From Pseudeuparius sepicola (Eukaryota > Arthropoda > Insecta > Coleoptera > Anthribidae), in the NCBI GenBank assembly GCA_963920635.1, contig OY987299.1:128957373-129021372 (forward strand): DNA of 64,000 bases, written 5' to 3'. The notes beneath the pieces are model-generated. The model ran no database searches. It saw nothing but the letters and a program-made list of their open reading frames with translations, and had not been told where the DNA came from. The stretch's first letter is position 1. Every line of letters begins with the position of its first letter. The position numbers and the translations under genes were made by a program. This document shows positions 44,124 through 55,564 of the stretch, piece after piece.

Positions 44124-45385
44124 CTCTCCTCTCCTCTCCTCTCCTCTCCTCTCCTCTCCTCTCCTCTCCTCTCCTCTCCTCTCCTCTCCTCTCCTCTCCT
44201 CTCCTCTCCTCTCCTCTCCTCTCCTCTCCTCTCCTCTCCTCTCCTCTCCTCTCCTCTCCTCTCCTCTCCTCTCCTCTCCTCTCCTCTCCTCTCCTCTCCT
44301 CTCCTCTCCTCTCCTCTCCTCTCCTCTCCTCTCCTCTCCTCTCCTCTCCTCTCCTCTCCTCTCCTCTCCTCTCCTCTCCTCTCCTCTCCTCTCCTCTCCT
44401 CTCCTCTCCTCTCCTCTCCTCTCCTCTCCTCTCCTCTCCTCTCCTCTCCTCTCCTCTCCTCTCCTCTCCTCTCCTCTCCTCTCCTCTCCTCTCCTCTCCT
44501 CTCCTCTCCTCTCCTCTCCTCTCCTCTCCTCTCCTCTCCTCTCCTCTCCTCTCCTCTCCTCTCCTCTCCTCTCCTCTCCTCTCCTCTCCTCTCCTCTCCT
44601 CTCCTCTCCTCTCCTCTCCTCTCCTCTCCTCTCCTCTCCTCTCCTCTCCTCTCCTCTCCTCTCCTCTCCTCTCCTCTCCTCTCCTCTCCTCTCCTCTCCT
44701 CTCCTCTCCTCTCCTCTCCTCTCCTCTCCTCTCCTCTCCTCTCCTCTCCTCTCCTCTCCTCTCCTCTCCTCTCCTCTCCTCTCCTCTCCTCTCCTCTCCT
44801 CTCCTCTCCTCTCCTCTCCTCTCCTCTCCTCTCCTCTCCTCTCCTCTCCTCTCCTCTCCTCTCCTCTCCTCTCCTCTCCTCTCCTCTCCTCTCCTCTCCT
44901 CTCCTCTCCTCTCCTCTCCTCTCCTCTCCTCTCCTCTCCTCTCCTCTCCTCTCCTCTCCTCTCCTCTCCTCTCCTCTCCTCTCCTCTCCTCTCCTCTCCT
45001 CTCCTCTCCTCTCCTCTCCTCTCCTCTCCTCTCCTCTCCTCTCCTCTCCTCTCCTCTCCTCTCCTCTCCTCTCCTCTCCTCTCCTCTCCTCTCCTCTCCT
45101 CTCCTCTCCTCTCCTCTCCTCTCCTCTCCTCTCCTCTCCTCTCCTCTCCTCTCCTCTCCTCTCCTCTCCTCTCCTCTCCTCTCCTCTCCTCTCCTCTCCT
45201 CTCCTCTCCTCTCCTCTCCTCTCCTCTCCTCTCCTCTCCTCTCCTCTCCTCTCCTCTCCTCTCCTCTCCTCTCCTCTCCTCTCCTCTCCTCTCCTCTCCT
45301 CTCCTCTCCTCTCCTCTCCTCTCCTCTCCTCTCCTCTCCTCTCCTCTCCTCTCCTCTCCTCTCCTCTCCTCTCCTCTCCTCTCCT
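44124..45385 (+). repeat. (CTCCT)n array, about 252 copies
   Basis: About 1.26 kb of uninterrupted CTCCT (complement AGGAG), with no base change noticed. It is open in several frames on both strands because 5 is not a multiple of 3 and no unit forms a stop; those long frames are not genes. A homopurine/homopyrimidine tract of this size can form triplex DNA. Assembly length may be unreliable. Confidence 0.97.
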
Positions 45386-45565
45386 TTTCTGTTCTTTCAC
45401 TTCTCTCCTCTTCTCTCTTCTGTTCTTTCACTTTTCTCCTCTTCTCTCTTCTGTTCTTTCACTTCTCTCATCTTCTACTCTCCTCACTTCTCTTCCCTTA
45501 ACTTCTTCTACTCTCCTCACTTATCTTCCCTTAACTTCTTCTCTATTTTGCTTTCCTCTCATCTA
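45386..45565 (+). repeat. Degenerate CT-rich tail of the array
   Basis: TTCTGTTCTTTCACTT-type units repeat about three times, then decay. Confidence 0.85.
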
Positions 45566-45689
45566 CACTTCTCATGTACATTTTAAAAACTTTCTTTTCT
45601 AACTTTGCCTTTCTTGCAATAAAATCCTGGATCCTATACATTCGTTCTAGCCAAGGTTTTTCGCTTGGAACATACATCAGCCGGAATTT

Positions 45690-45880
45690 TCCCGTAGCAG
45701 AATCCATCCCGGGGCCGCCGCCGTCGGAAGCAAGACAAACTGCGCCATTAGGCGACGCTACGCGACGTTCTTTTGTCGGCGTCGCCGGCCGTAAAGTTTT
45801 AATTACGATTTTGTTTTCGCGGAAAAGGAAGTTAGCGGAAGGGGTTCATCATCCGGGCAGTAAGAATGCGCCATAAAAGG
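45690..45880. other. GC-rich island, no credible ORF
   Basis: GGGGCCGCCGCCGTCGG and GTCGGCGTCGCCGGCC beside AAAGTTTTAATTACG. The 100-codon plus frame through it has no family likeness. Confidence 0.35.
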
Positions 45881-46887
45881 CGAGTCGACACTTTGATGGT
45901 TATTTCAATCACGGGGCAGGTATACGAGGCTTGCAACTCGGAACTCCATGCCCTATAAGTGGTGTAAGCTGAAGCATTGTCAAGGTATGATCAGGAAGAA
46001 AAGGTACTTTAATTTTACGGGCATTTTTGGATTAACTAAAATATAATAAGTTACATTTTAATTGGATACCTCAAGAGACATCGAATGAGTCCAATGGTGA
46101 GTGTTGGTTGGGTTGGGAATAATCACCGAATAAACTTTTTGCGACTTTCAATATTCAAAATGATTAAAGACACAATAAATAATGGACATAATATATTCTT
46201 ATTGCATCGCTACACAAATTTGATGTGATTTAAATATTCAGATAACCCTGTGACCCCAGCGTGCAAAAATTGAAGGGACATTTGCATGAAAATGAAACCA
46301 TACAAAAATGCGTCGATTCAGTTTCAACTCGCATAACATTTACGAGTTTTCGTGGTACAACGTAACAACAACGTTATTTTCTGGTGTTACGGAAACAATG
46401 TGGAAATGAAATGATGTTTCGGACGTAGTTCAGCCAGTTAGGGGTTCGTATAGAACACCATTCGTTTTTAGTTGTTTATCCGATTGTACGGGTTGAAAAG
46501 TTTCTACAATATTTTCAAAAAATATTTTCTGTCGACCGGGATTTAAGTAGGTACCCGAAAAAATCTTATAATTCAAAAATTGCTGTCTGATAAAACATAA
46601 TATGGAAATCTGCTATAGAGTTCCCGTCGCGTTTATCCCAATGATGAAGGGGCATTTTGTGGGCATTTCGGCGAAATCAATAGTTGGCAGCCGTAGACTC
46701 CCAAGTATATAAAAAATATTATTTTCTATTGTGAGGATCATTTTGATATGACAAACACTTACAGCATTTATTTTTTGCAATACAAAAGCTCAGATTTCAG
46801 TTTTCCCACGTTCAATAACTTCCATAATCACATTAATGTATCGAATTCGACAGAACAATATGGCAGTTGGTTATTCGGACGGTTTCC

Positions 46888-46984
46888 AAACTTTTACACA
46901 GGACATAATTTTGATTTTGCGAATGCGTCAATTTTAGACAAAGAACAAAATTTACAAAACGATTAACATCCGAAATGATCTATA
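46888..46984 (+). pseudogene. PLE-4 GIY-YIG C-terminal part, left of the insertion
   Basis: TGHNFDFANASILDKEQNL is the standard PLE nuclease tail. A one-base shift near 46960 then gives KRLTSEMIY up to the foldback insertion. Upstream sequence (46748-46887) is not clearly PLE. Confidence 0.75.
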
Positions 46985-48350
46985 CAGTGTGTCCCGGATA
47001 AGAATGAACAGCACGGGAATCTTGCAAACGGTGAGAGATAGAACAAAGCTTAAATGGGAAAAAAGTTGCGCAGTTTTAGGGTCAATGAAATGGTAAACAG
47101 ATATCTAATGCCTTTTTTCGTTTTTGAGTTATTTTGAAAAAAGTAAAATTTTGCGTTTTCGATTTTATTTTTTTCTGAAGTTGTTATCACAGATAGGAAA
47201 AAAAGAAACACTTTCTTGTGGCACTTTTTAACGGGCTTTAAGATAGATTTTTAATATTTGTTCTACAACATTTCGTTTTTGAGAAACCATCTTCAAGTTA
47301 ATTTTTTTAAATAAGGACCTGGATTTTTTTGCAGATTTTGAAACCTCTTTTCATTGCAAACACCATGATGTTTGGCACTAAATATTTTTAATATGTTTTG
47401 AGACAATTATACTGAAAATTCCTTTTTTTTTTCATTAATTTTTCTATTGCGGCCCTGTATTTAATAATAATTAATTAATCAGTATTGTCAACAATTTAAC
47501 TTACAGTTTATTTTTACTTCGAAAACTTAATATTTTTAAATACGGGCGTGTCTGTATGTGACTGTTATTAGTCTCTGCCGTTCTGTTTTTTGGTTCTCCG
47601 ATTGAAAGATAAGTTGTAACTTAAATTGTTGACAATACTGATTAATATTTAGACCTCTTATTATTAAATACAGGGCCGCATCAGAAAAAAATGATTTTCA
47701 GTATAATATTGTCTCAAAACATTTTAAAAATATTTCGTGTCATCACGGTATTTGCAATGGAAAATAATAATAATAGAAGAATAGAAGCAACCACATGCTT
47801 GTGCGGGGGAGGGGGGCAATTACTATTATTTTGTCTTCGTTGCCATTTGCGGCTAAGACCGACTTTTTTCCTGATAGAACTAGGATAGCATTCGCTCAAG
47901 TACTACGGAAAACCCTCGAAAACCGTAGTAATCCCAGTGAGTGTAGGACAATCAGTAAATCACACGGATATAGCCTATTTAGGAGCAATACCGTGAACCC
48001 AAATGCTTTCAAAGTCTGCAAAATAAATCCAGGTCCGTATTTAAAAAAATTAAGTTGAAGATGGTTTCCCAAAAACGAAATGTTGTAGAACAAATCTAAA
48101 ATCGCTATCTTAAAGCCCATTAAAAAGTGCCATAAGAAAGTGTTTATCTTTTTTTCTTATCTGTGATGTCAACTTCAGAAAAAAACGGAAAATTTCACTT
48201 TTTGAAAATAACTCAAAAACGAAGAAAGATATCTGTTTGTACCATTTTATTGACCTCAAAATTGTGCAACTCTTTCCCCATTTCATCGTTGTTCTATCTC
48301 TCACCGTTGGCAAGATCCCCATGCCGTTCATTCTTATCCGGGACGCTTTG
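46985..48350. mobile_element. Foldback element inserted in PLE-4
   Basis: Arms of over 500 bp start CAGTGTGTCCCGGATAAG and end with the near-complement. TATA flanks both sides (46981-46984, 48351-48354), and collapsing one TATA rejoins the PLE frame as MIYIKKRHPN. The right arm is lengthened by a SINE-like insertion (47763-48008). Subterminal words (TAGAACAAAG, AAATGGG) resemble the element at 54226. Confidence 0.88.
47763..48008 (-). repeat. SINE-like repeat, copy 3, inverted, about 245 bp
   Basis: It interrupts the right arm of the foldback; the left arm shows the empty sequence (TTTGCAATG...CTGCAAAA). Read on the minus strand it starts near GGGTTCACGGTATTGC, includes GGCAACGAAGACAAAATAAT and GCACAAGCATGTGGTTGC, and ends in (ATT)n. 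This gives the fullest copy length in the window. Confidence 0.75.
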
Positions 48351-48352
48351 TA

Positions 48353-48488
48353 TATAAAGAAACGTCACCCCAATTCTATAAATTTGAGAACAGACACATC
48401 TTATCTTAGTTCTGTATACTATAACCTGATGAAAAGATTCATACGGTATGAAACCAATCCAAAAGAAATAGTTCTAAGAGAAAAATGA
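48353..48488 (+). pseudogene. PLE-4 extreme C-terminus, right of the insertion
   Basis: NSINLRTDTSYLSSVYYNL matches the end of PLE nucleases (compare SINFRTDVINLSVIYSNL in PLE-3). The frame continues to a stop at 48486-48488. Confidence 0.82.
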
Positions 48489-48813
48489 AATCTAAAAATC
48501 TAAAAATAATGTGCCGGACTACTTCCTTTCATTCTAATTTCGATCTGCCTAAAGTTGATACTCCAAAAAATTAAATGGATATGATAAATCATCATGTTGA
48601 TAATAAGTACCTACAAATTTAAACTGTCAGAATCAAGTGCGTTTCAATCTGCCAATCATTCTAATTGTAATTCTCCCTTGTTATTTTATAGTGTGTGTAT
48701 TTTATATACCTATAGCTAAATATGTTAATTATTGTGAAGTGTCATACTGTGTCCAATTGAATTACTTTTTTAATTCTTTAATAAATAACCTTTTTTTTAT
48801 TTTATTGTAGTGC

Positions 48814-48849
48814 TTTGAGATAGACTAAAGCCAATATGGTCGAAACGTC
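48814..48849 (+). ncRNA. PLE-4 3' hairpin with GAAACGTC
   Basis: GACTAAAGCC...GGTC followed by GAAACGTCAG, in the same place relative to the ORF as in PLE-1. The hammerhead CTGATGA half is eroded. From 48900 to 49380 nothing else is recognised. Confidence 0.35.
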
Positions 48850-49379
48850 AGTTAATGACTCGAGTAGTTTAATTTATTTTGTCATGCGCCGTGTCCCCAT
48901 AGGCAGAAAACCTACTAATTGATATAATTGTATTGTTATATTTACTAATGTTGGTGGTGGTACTCGTCCTTAAAGCTGTTTGACCTTCACATATTTATTT
49001 TAACTTATATACTACTATATGCATGTTATGTCCCCAATTGAAGATTCGACTTTTAAAAAAAAATAGATTTATTGGTTTAAAACATTCGTTACGTTGGTTT
49101 TACTTGAAAGTCACCGAATGGCAAATTGAGAGAGATTTGAGCAGCAACAATGGGCTAAGAGAACTCTTCTGAGCTGATGCGTAGGAAAAGGATCCATAGA
49201 AGGTTTCTAGAAGCTATAATATGATCCCGACAGAATGTAGATAAAGAAATGCAAATTAATGTCTACAGGTTTATGAGGGTAAAGAGTTTTTATTTGAAAA
49301 ATAACTCACCTGAATTTTCACCCACTACAACAATAAACAAACACACACCCGGAAAATGTGTTTCGGCCAGCCCTATTAA

Positions 49380-49630
49380 TATTATGCCAGCGCCTGGCGC
49401 CCATTGAAATTTATTGAAAATGTCGCCGCCGAAATATATCGTCCCAATTACCGAAATAAAACATCATTTGTCAGCGCGGGCGCTGTCGTTTGTCCTTTTT
49501 TCGATTGTTTTAAACCCAATAAACCAGTGGGCCGCGGAACATTTGTTAGCGATGACGCCGGACAACTCGGAAAACTTTTAAATTGGAAAAATGCGCGGCC
49601 GTTTAGCGCATTTTAATAGGCCGATAATTT
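49380..49630. other. GC-richer island, no credible ORF
   Basis: CCAGCGCCTGGCGCCC, GCGATGACGCCGG and CGCGGCCGTTTAGCGC in AT-rich surroundings; a 70-codon frame is unrecognised. Confidence 0.35.
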
Positions 49631-49759
49631 TTGCACGTGGCTGAATCTGTTTTGTTGTTTTGGGGATTATCAGCTTTCGTACTGCAGTGCATTTGAGGTT
49701 TTGCCTACTGACATAAGTCATCGATATTATAATTATTGTTACCTATTTGAACTGCTATA

Positions 49760-50236
49760 CAGGGTGTTTCCGTATATTTTGACCCACCCCAAGAGCCTAT
49801 ATTTTTCGAGTTAGAAAAAAATTACTTAAATGAAAGTTGTAGGGTTTTTTCTGAACCGCTAGGATCTGTTACTAGATAAAACAAATGAGCGTCGCAAATT
49901 TATGAAAAAATATAGAGTTACTTTTTTTAATGGAACACCCTGTATATTTGTGGATTTTTGAATGGCACGCATTTTTCCGATTTCAACAATATAAATATGT
50001 TATATGTTTCCTCTATAAGCATTCGCATGATATTCCAAATTGCAGATAAATACGATCTTTATATTTAATCAAGGTTGCCGTGGAAAAACATTTCAACTTA
50101 GGCAAGGGCATTCCTGTCAATCCATTATTTTTGGGACAATACACCTTGGTACCCTACAACTTTCATTTAAGTAATTTTTTTCTAACTCGAAAAATAGAGG
50201 CTCTAGGGGTGGGTCAAAATATACGGGAACACCCTG
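49760..50236. mobile_element. MITE, CAGGGTG ends, TA duplication
   Basis: Arms of about 90 bp start CAGGGTGTTTCCGTATATTT and match in inverse at 50145-50236 (one or two mismatches). TA lies on both sides (49758-49759, 50237-50238). No coding capacity; the 91- and 125-codon frames over it are by-products. Confidence 0.9.
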
Positions 50237-50849
50237 TACAGTTTTATTCTGGGACACTTCAACAGGTGAACCAAAAAATAACCGCACTTTCTTGTATAAA
50301 CTATATCTTTTTAAGGCCCTATAAAAAAAGTTACTGGGTGTTAAATTGGGAATAATTATGTAGACTCTATTGAATATACTTACCAAACTAGTTGAGCCAT
50401 TTAAGTCATATTTGGTGCACGTTATAACGGCATGGGTTAGCATAAAACCTGTTAATATCAAACGCCTTGAACGACCAGTGATGGGGAAGTACAATGGTTT
50501 TTAGAAAGAAAATGAATCACCTTGTACAGCAATAAAATGTATTGAATTTCTCACTAAATTTTAAAACGTTCTCTTGGCGTTTTTTCATATTATGTGACAT
50601 GGTTTCATAGCAAATTTGACTTTTTCGTACTATTTCTGAAAAATTAACTCAAAAATACGCTCCATAAGTAAGACTGAAAGTAGAAAAAATTGTGTTTCTT
50701 ACTTTAAGTACAGTAACTTTATTTAAAAAACTTACCCATTCAAGGTTTTACTTTTCAAGATACAAAGCGTAACATTAATTTTATCTTCCTTAAATGTTTT
50801 AGACCCTGTATCTTCAAAAGTATAGCCTTAAATAGGTAAGTTTATTGGA

Positions 50850-51330
50850 AAAGGATTGTGAGTGTAAATGTAAATAAAATAAAAAATACAAGTGTTTCAT
50901 GCTATTTGGCAATCATCAGTACGGTGTAACATGAAACAAAACAAAAAGATATGAATGATTTGGAAAACAACAAATGAAGTCCAGGCAGGAGCCAACAGCA
51001 CATTTGCAGCTTCAGTCAGCGCATCCCCAATTTGGGACATCGCCACGGAGGGTGCTAAAGTGACCTGCGTGGAAATCTTCATAGCCCAAGATACAATGAA
51101 AACAAAGATGTAAATTTGTGAGTGTAAATGTGAATACAAGAAAAAGTGATAATGGGCATAAGCACTCAAAGTTAGAAAACAAAAAAAACTAGTAACCGCT
51201 TTCACGTGTTTCATGCTATTTAGCAATCATCAGTGCGGTGTAACATCAAACAAATCAAAAAGATAGGAATGATTTGGGAAACAACAAATGTGCTGTTGGC
51301 TTCTGCCCGGACTTCAAATTTAGCACTTTG
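50850..51330. repeat. About 330-bp direct duplication with a flipped 24-bp segment
   Basis: TGTTTCATGCTATTT.GCAATC and ACAACAAATG occur at 50893/51209 and 50967/51281. Right after ACAACAAATG, copy 1 has AAGTCCAGGCAGG... (50977-51000) and copy 2 has its reverse complement TGCTGTTGGCTTCTGC... (51291-51314). Confidence 0.75.
50897..51226 (-). other. Unrecognised 109-codon frame over the duplication
   Basis: Reads LTLSAYAHYHFFLYSHL, TQVTLAPSVAMSQIGDAL and NVLLAPAWTSFVVF. Hydrophobic stretches are present but overlap the repeat; probably not a gene. Confidence 0.15.
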
Positions 51331-51349
51331 AGTTGGCTCGGAGAAAATA

Positions 51350-51560
51350 CAGGGTGTTAATTTGCTATTGGATCTTTGCATACGAATACCCTATATGGTT
51401 CTGTTGACCATTCAACTGTTTTCAGGTAATTCCATGGCATACTTCATACTTGACTCTCAACCCGCCAGATTCCTTTACCTAAAATTTCTATTTTGCTAAA
51501 TTTATTCTTTTATACACCCTATATAATCTCCCATCTCCCATCTTACCGTTTTCCACCAAC
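51350..51560. repeat. Dispersed repeat related to 9185-9330
   Basis: Begins TACAGGGTGTTAATTTGC and shares TATTGGATCTTTGCATA, TTCCATGGCATAC and TCTATTTTGCTAAA with the 9.2-kb copy. From 51600 to 53340 no gene or repeat was recognised. Confidence 0.55.
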
Positions 51561-53354
51561 AGATGCTGGGCGTCTAAAAATGATCACCCTGTACATCTAC
51601 ATTGTGTGCTAAATGGATAAATGGGTAACTCAGATTGGTACCTAGTGTATCTATTATAGCCATGTTCATTCTTTCATTTTCCTTTTTTCTTTCTAAAAGA
51701 TACAGCGAAGTATCTTCAAAGTTCGTATTACTCTCCTTCTGTTTTCCCAATTTTTTACTCCCAGTTCGTTTCCCGTAAAAATGGAATCAAAATAAACGCG
51801 AGTTTATCAATAAAATTTAAGATCACTCGGGCCTTTGTCCTAGTTTTCGTTTCCTTTGTGGCACAATTCAATAATATACCGCTACGCCCACATATGTTTT
51901 TCCCCGTCCCTTCGATTGTAAGGATCAGGGGATCCGATAAGTGACATTGAATATATCGTGAAAATTTATGTAAAAACATTCCATGACTTTAGTTACTACA
52001 GTATTTGAACAAAACCATATACATATATGCCATATTTTCTTTAATATTTTTATAACAAGAACTTGTAGGTATACTTACTTATATCATATCAAAAGAATAC
52101 CGATTAAAATGTGCGTATTTCTCCTCTTCCCGCAATGGTACCTAACTATTAGAGGAAATCCTGAATCCTGAAGCGGAGCGAAGGAAAAGTGGAGGCCACG
52201 TCCGACTGATGAGAATTAATGATCGGAATTTTTCGTGCTTTAAACTGACTGTAAGATGTGGTCGGTGAATGGCGACAGCAACTCGAGTATAAGGGCGAAG
52301 ATGGATAGAGATGCAAGCATGATTCTTTTATTGCTAGCCCGACCGCTATTTCTCCATGCTTACATGTTTAAATAATGCAGGAGAGGTCTTTAAAGGGAAT
52401 AAGAAAAAGTGAACTTTCTAGATGTATCACCAAGTCGAGTGCCTTAACACTTTTTATTATGATCATTTTTTGTTTCGCCTTTAGATCAGATTATTGTTGG
52501 AATCAGTTCAGAACAATGTGCAGAACAGCAAAAATAGCCACGCTATTTTTATCTTAAATTGTTAGTAACTCTTTTAACAGTCATAGGTATGTTCTATACA
52601 TTATACTGAACCAGATTTCAACATTTCTGTTATTAGGTCAGCCCACAGACTGATATAATTTATTTAAAAATACATTTTAGTAATTCGGAGGTGTCAGATT
52701 TTGTGACACTCTTTCTGCTTGGCTGACTGTGGAGAGTGATGCGAGATGCGCTGGTTTCCGAAAGGTTGTTGACTGTCGCGTTATATTTTTGGTGATTTTA
52801 AATATCTCTTCCAAAAACAAACATCATAGGCGAGCGTTTGAGGATGAAACTTACTAGAGTTAAAATAGTGAACAAAATGAACCCAAACTGAACTCTCTAC
52901 CATTAACAGAATCGTCGTGAAATTGAGTCTTTGCGCATCGAAAATCGTGCTTTTGGCAAAAATTTAATTTTTCAGTAATTTTAGGCACTCGAGGCCAAGA
53001 CCTTGATTCAACGTATCTCCGAAACTAATCAAAGCTTAGACAATTAAATTATCTTCATAATATTGTAGATAACAAAAAAGTACTGTATAATTTTCCACGT
53101 AGATTTCCACGTGTGAAAAAATTCTCCCAAGGCCTTCTAAAGTCACAAAATGAGATGCTTCAAATCCAGTTTGGAATAAGATCATATGTCAAATAATTGG
53201 CGCAAACTTCTGGACTACTTCAATTTTACAAAAAGTCACTGATAATGACCAGCAAAGTTTATCCGGGTTAAACGCCATTAAAATCAAAACCTCAATTTCT
53301 TTTGGCAACTTAAGGAAGCTTTAAATCAAGTTTCTTAACCTGAAAAACTCAATT

Positions 53355-53382
53355 ATTAGTTGTTTCGTACGAAACAACTAAT
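53355..53382. repeat. Perfect 28-bp palindrome
   Basis: ATTAGTTGTTTCGT followed immediately by its reverse complement. Confidence 0.9.
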
Positions 53383-54040
53383 ATATAAGCTAACGTCTGG
53401 TTCCTATTTCTAAATTTGTCTGGAACAAAATACTAATTTTCCCCAACTTTAATTCCGTCGAGTGTTTCTTTATATGCAAAAAAAACTACGATATTGACCA
53501 TTCTGAAAACCAAGTCAACCGTATTACATCTGCGACCCCGCCCCATATAAAATAGTCCAGGCCGAACGTATATACTTCCTAGACAAAGCACCCCGAATTG
53601 CTCTCAACAATTTAGCAAATGACCAAACTAAGTTAGCGCACATAAAACCTAAATAAAACAAACCCCTTAAAGAGGTTAGTCCTTTCCCGCCATACCGCCG
53701 TTGTCCTTTATTATCCAACCAATCATCGCCAGGGCCGTATTCTGCAGCCAGGGGCGTACTCTGGCAAAATGCTCATATTAAATTAAAATATATATATATT
53801 ATTTTACAAACTTGCTATTTGCCAACAGTCTCCTAGGTAGATAGGAGAATTTTTCTTTGACAGTTACGTTATGTTGAACAATTGTCTGCTCAATTTAAAA
53901 TTAATAATTTTGTTTAGGGAGAGATTTTACAAATGTAGATAATTTGATTATTCGGTGTTTGAAAACCAAACTTATTAAATAAATTAACTGCGAAAATTAT
54001 ACATATTTTGCCTTTTCCAAAATGTCATTTAAAAAAAGTA

Positions 54041-54111
54041 GCCACAACCAGGTTTTGAACCCGGGATCTCTCGCACTCAAAGCGAGAATCATGCCACTAG
54101 ACCATTGTCCT
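54041..54111 (-). tRNA. tRNA-like sequence (proline-like body, TGA at anticodon position), probable pseudogene
   Basis: The minus strand has an A box TGGTCTAGTGG, an anticodon arm CTCGC/GCGAG enclosing TTTGAGT (positions 34-36 TGA), a B box GGTTCAAAACC and a T stem with one G-U pair. A run of T follows. The body matches insect tRNA-Pro (TGG) closely, with TGG changed to TGA. The three outer acceptor pairs do not match, so it is likely a pseudogene or a tRNA-derived repeat head. Confidence 0.65.
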
Positions 54112-54225
54112 TCCATATAAAATTTACTATAACTAGCCGCATTTAAATTTAAGTGCCATCCTTAAAAGTTGAAGTCTATTAATTTGATAGCTGTCATTTA
54201 GGATGAGCCTTCAGTTTTGAATATA

Positions 54226-55550
54226 CAGGGTGAGTTTTTTTCGATACCCACTATGGGGATCTCGGAAACTAGCAGAGCTAGAACAAAGGTTGAATGGGGA
54301 AAGAATTGCAGTTTTGAATGCTCAATCTAATGCCCCTTTTGGGGTTCATGGCTCACTAGATATTTTGAAAAGAGTGATTTTTTGCTATTTAATCAGATCT
54401 CTGTAGCTCCATTATTTCTGCTCATACAGAAGAACTGTAGAGACAAAAATTGTAGATAATTTTGGACTTTAAAAGATAATCTAATCAAATTTTTTTTGTT
54501 GTTTGTGATTCTTGAGATATGACATAAACTTGTATTTTTTTAAATATAAATAATAGTTGGCTGTGGCCATATCAAATCGGCAATTTTTTGAGCTTTTCAA
54601 ATATATAATACTCGGTATAGTTATTATAAAAATAAAAGAGCTATGTCTAATTTTCTGATTTTTTTTTAATTTTCACAGTCAGCCATGGAATATTTTCATA
54701 ATTACGTTCGATTTTATAATTAGACATACCTACTTCAAACTTTATAATATTTTGTTTTTAGCTGGTAACAAAATTTAACAAAATAAGACAAAAATTAAAA
54801 AACTCAAATTCAAATTATTATTTTAAAAGGTGTTCAAATAATCCACTATTATTATTTATACAAATATTGCATCTTTTCAAAAATGAATTTGTCGCCTTTC
54901 TTAGCGCCTGTCAACACTGGCAATTGTTCTAAAACAGCTGCTCTTAATTCAGCAATTGTCTCATATTTATTTTGTACTGTTCCCCACAAAAGAAATCCAA
55001 AACAGACGAATCGGGGGATCGGGGCTGCCAGGAAATAAGTCTATTTCTCCCTATCCAACTATTCGGATAGAGCTGATCTAGGTAATTTCTTACGGGCAAG
55101 TAATTATGTGGTGGAGTTCCATCATGACAATTTTTGTTTTATTTTGTTACATTTTGTTACCAACTAAAAATAAAATATTTGAAAGTTTGAAGTATGTCTT
55201 ATTATAAAATAGAACATAATAGTTATGAAAATATTCCATGGCTGACTATGTGAAAATTAAAAAAAAATCAGAAAATTAGCCATAGCTCTTTTATTTTTTA
55301 TAATAACTATGCCGAGTATTATATATTTGGAAAGTTCAAAAAATGGCCGATTTAATAAGGCAACAGCCAACTATGATTTACATTTAAAAAAATACAAGTT
55401 TATGTCATATCTCAAAAATCACAAACAACAAAAAAAATAGGATAAGATTATCTTATTAAGTCCAAAATTATCTACAATTTTTGTCTCTACAGTTTTTCTG
55501 TATAATCAGAAATAACGGAGCTACAGATATCTGATGAAATAGCAAAAAAT
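54226..55550. mobile_element. Foldback element with DD41D transposase fragment
   Basis: Left arm 54226-54795 starts TA-CAGGGTGAGTTTTTTT; the right arm (about 55135-55550) is inverted to it from GTTACCA... through GAGCTACAGA and is cut short. The centre carries the transposase fragment below. TAGAACAAAGGTTGAATGGG in the left arm resembles the 46985 element. Confidence 0.8.
54852..55129 (-). pseudogene. C-terminal DD41D mariner-like transposase fragment
   Basis: Reads HDGTPPHNYLPVRNYLDQLY, then WIGRNRLISWQPRSPDSSVL with D and F-F after it. A one-base shift follows, giving LWGTVQNKYETIAELRAAV and KMQYLYK with TAA at 54852-54854. The last two catalytic aspartates are 41 residues apart, the DD41D (rosa-like) signature. 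The N-terminal domain and first aspartate are missing. Confidence 0.85.
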
Positions 55551-55564
55551 AGCAAAACAAATAG

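Noticed and set aside
43792..45501. Very long open frames (569, 481 and 439 codons) over the CT-rich array
   Set aside because: They translate a pentanucleotide microsatellite; the residue order only reflects the repeat.
45574..45876. 100-codon plus frame
   Set aside because: It runs from the CT-rich tail into a GC-rich island and shows no domain or conserved pattern.
53524..53718. 64-codon minus frame near a TATAAAA word
   Set aside because: No family likeness and no splice or promoter arrangement in the matching direction.
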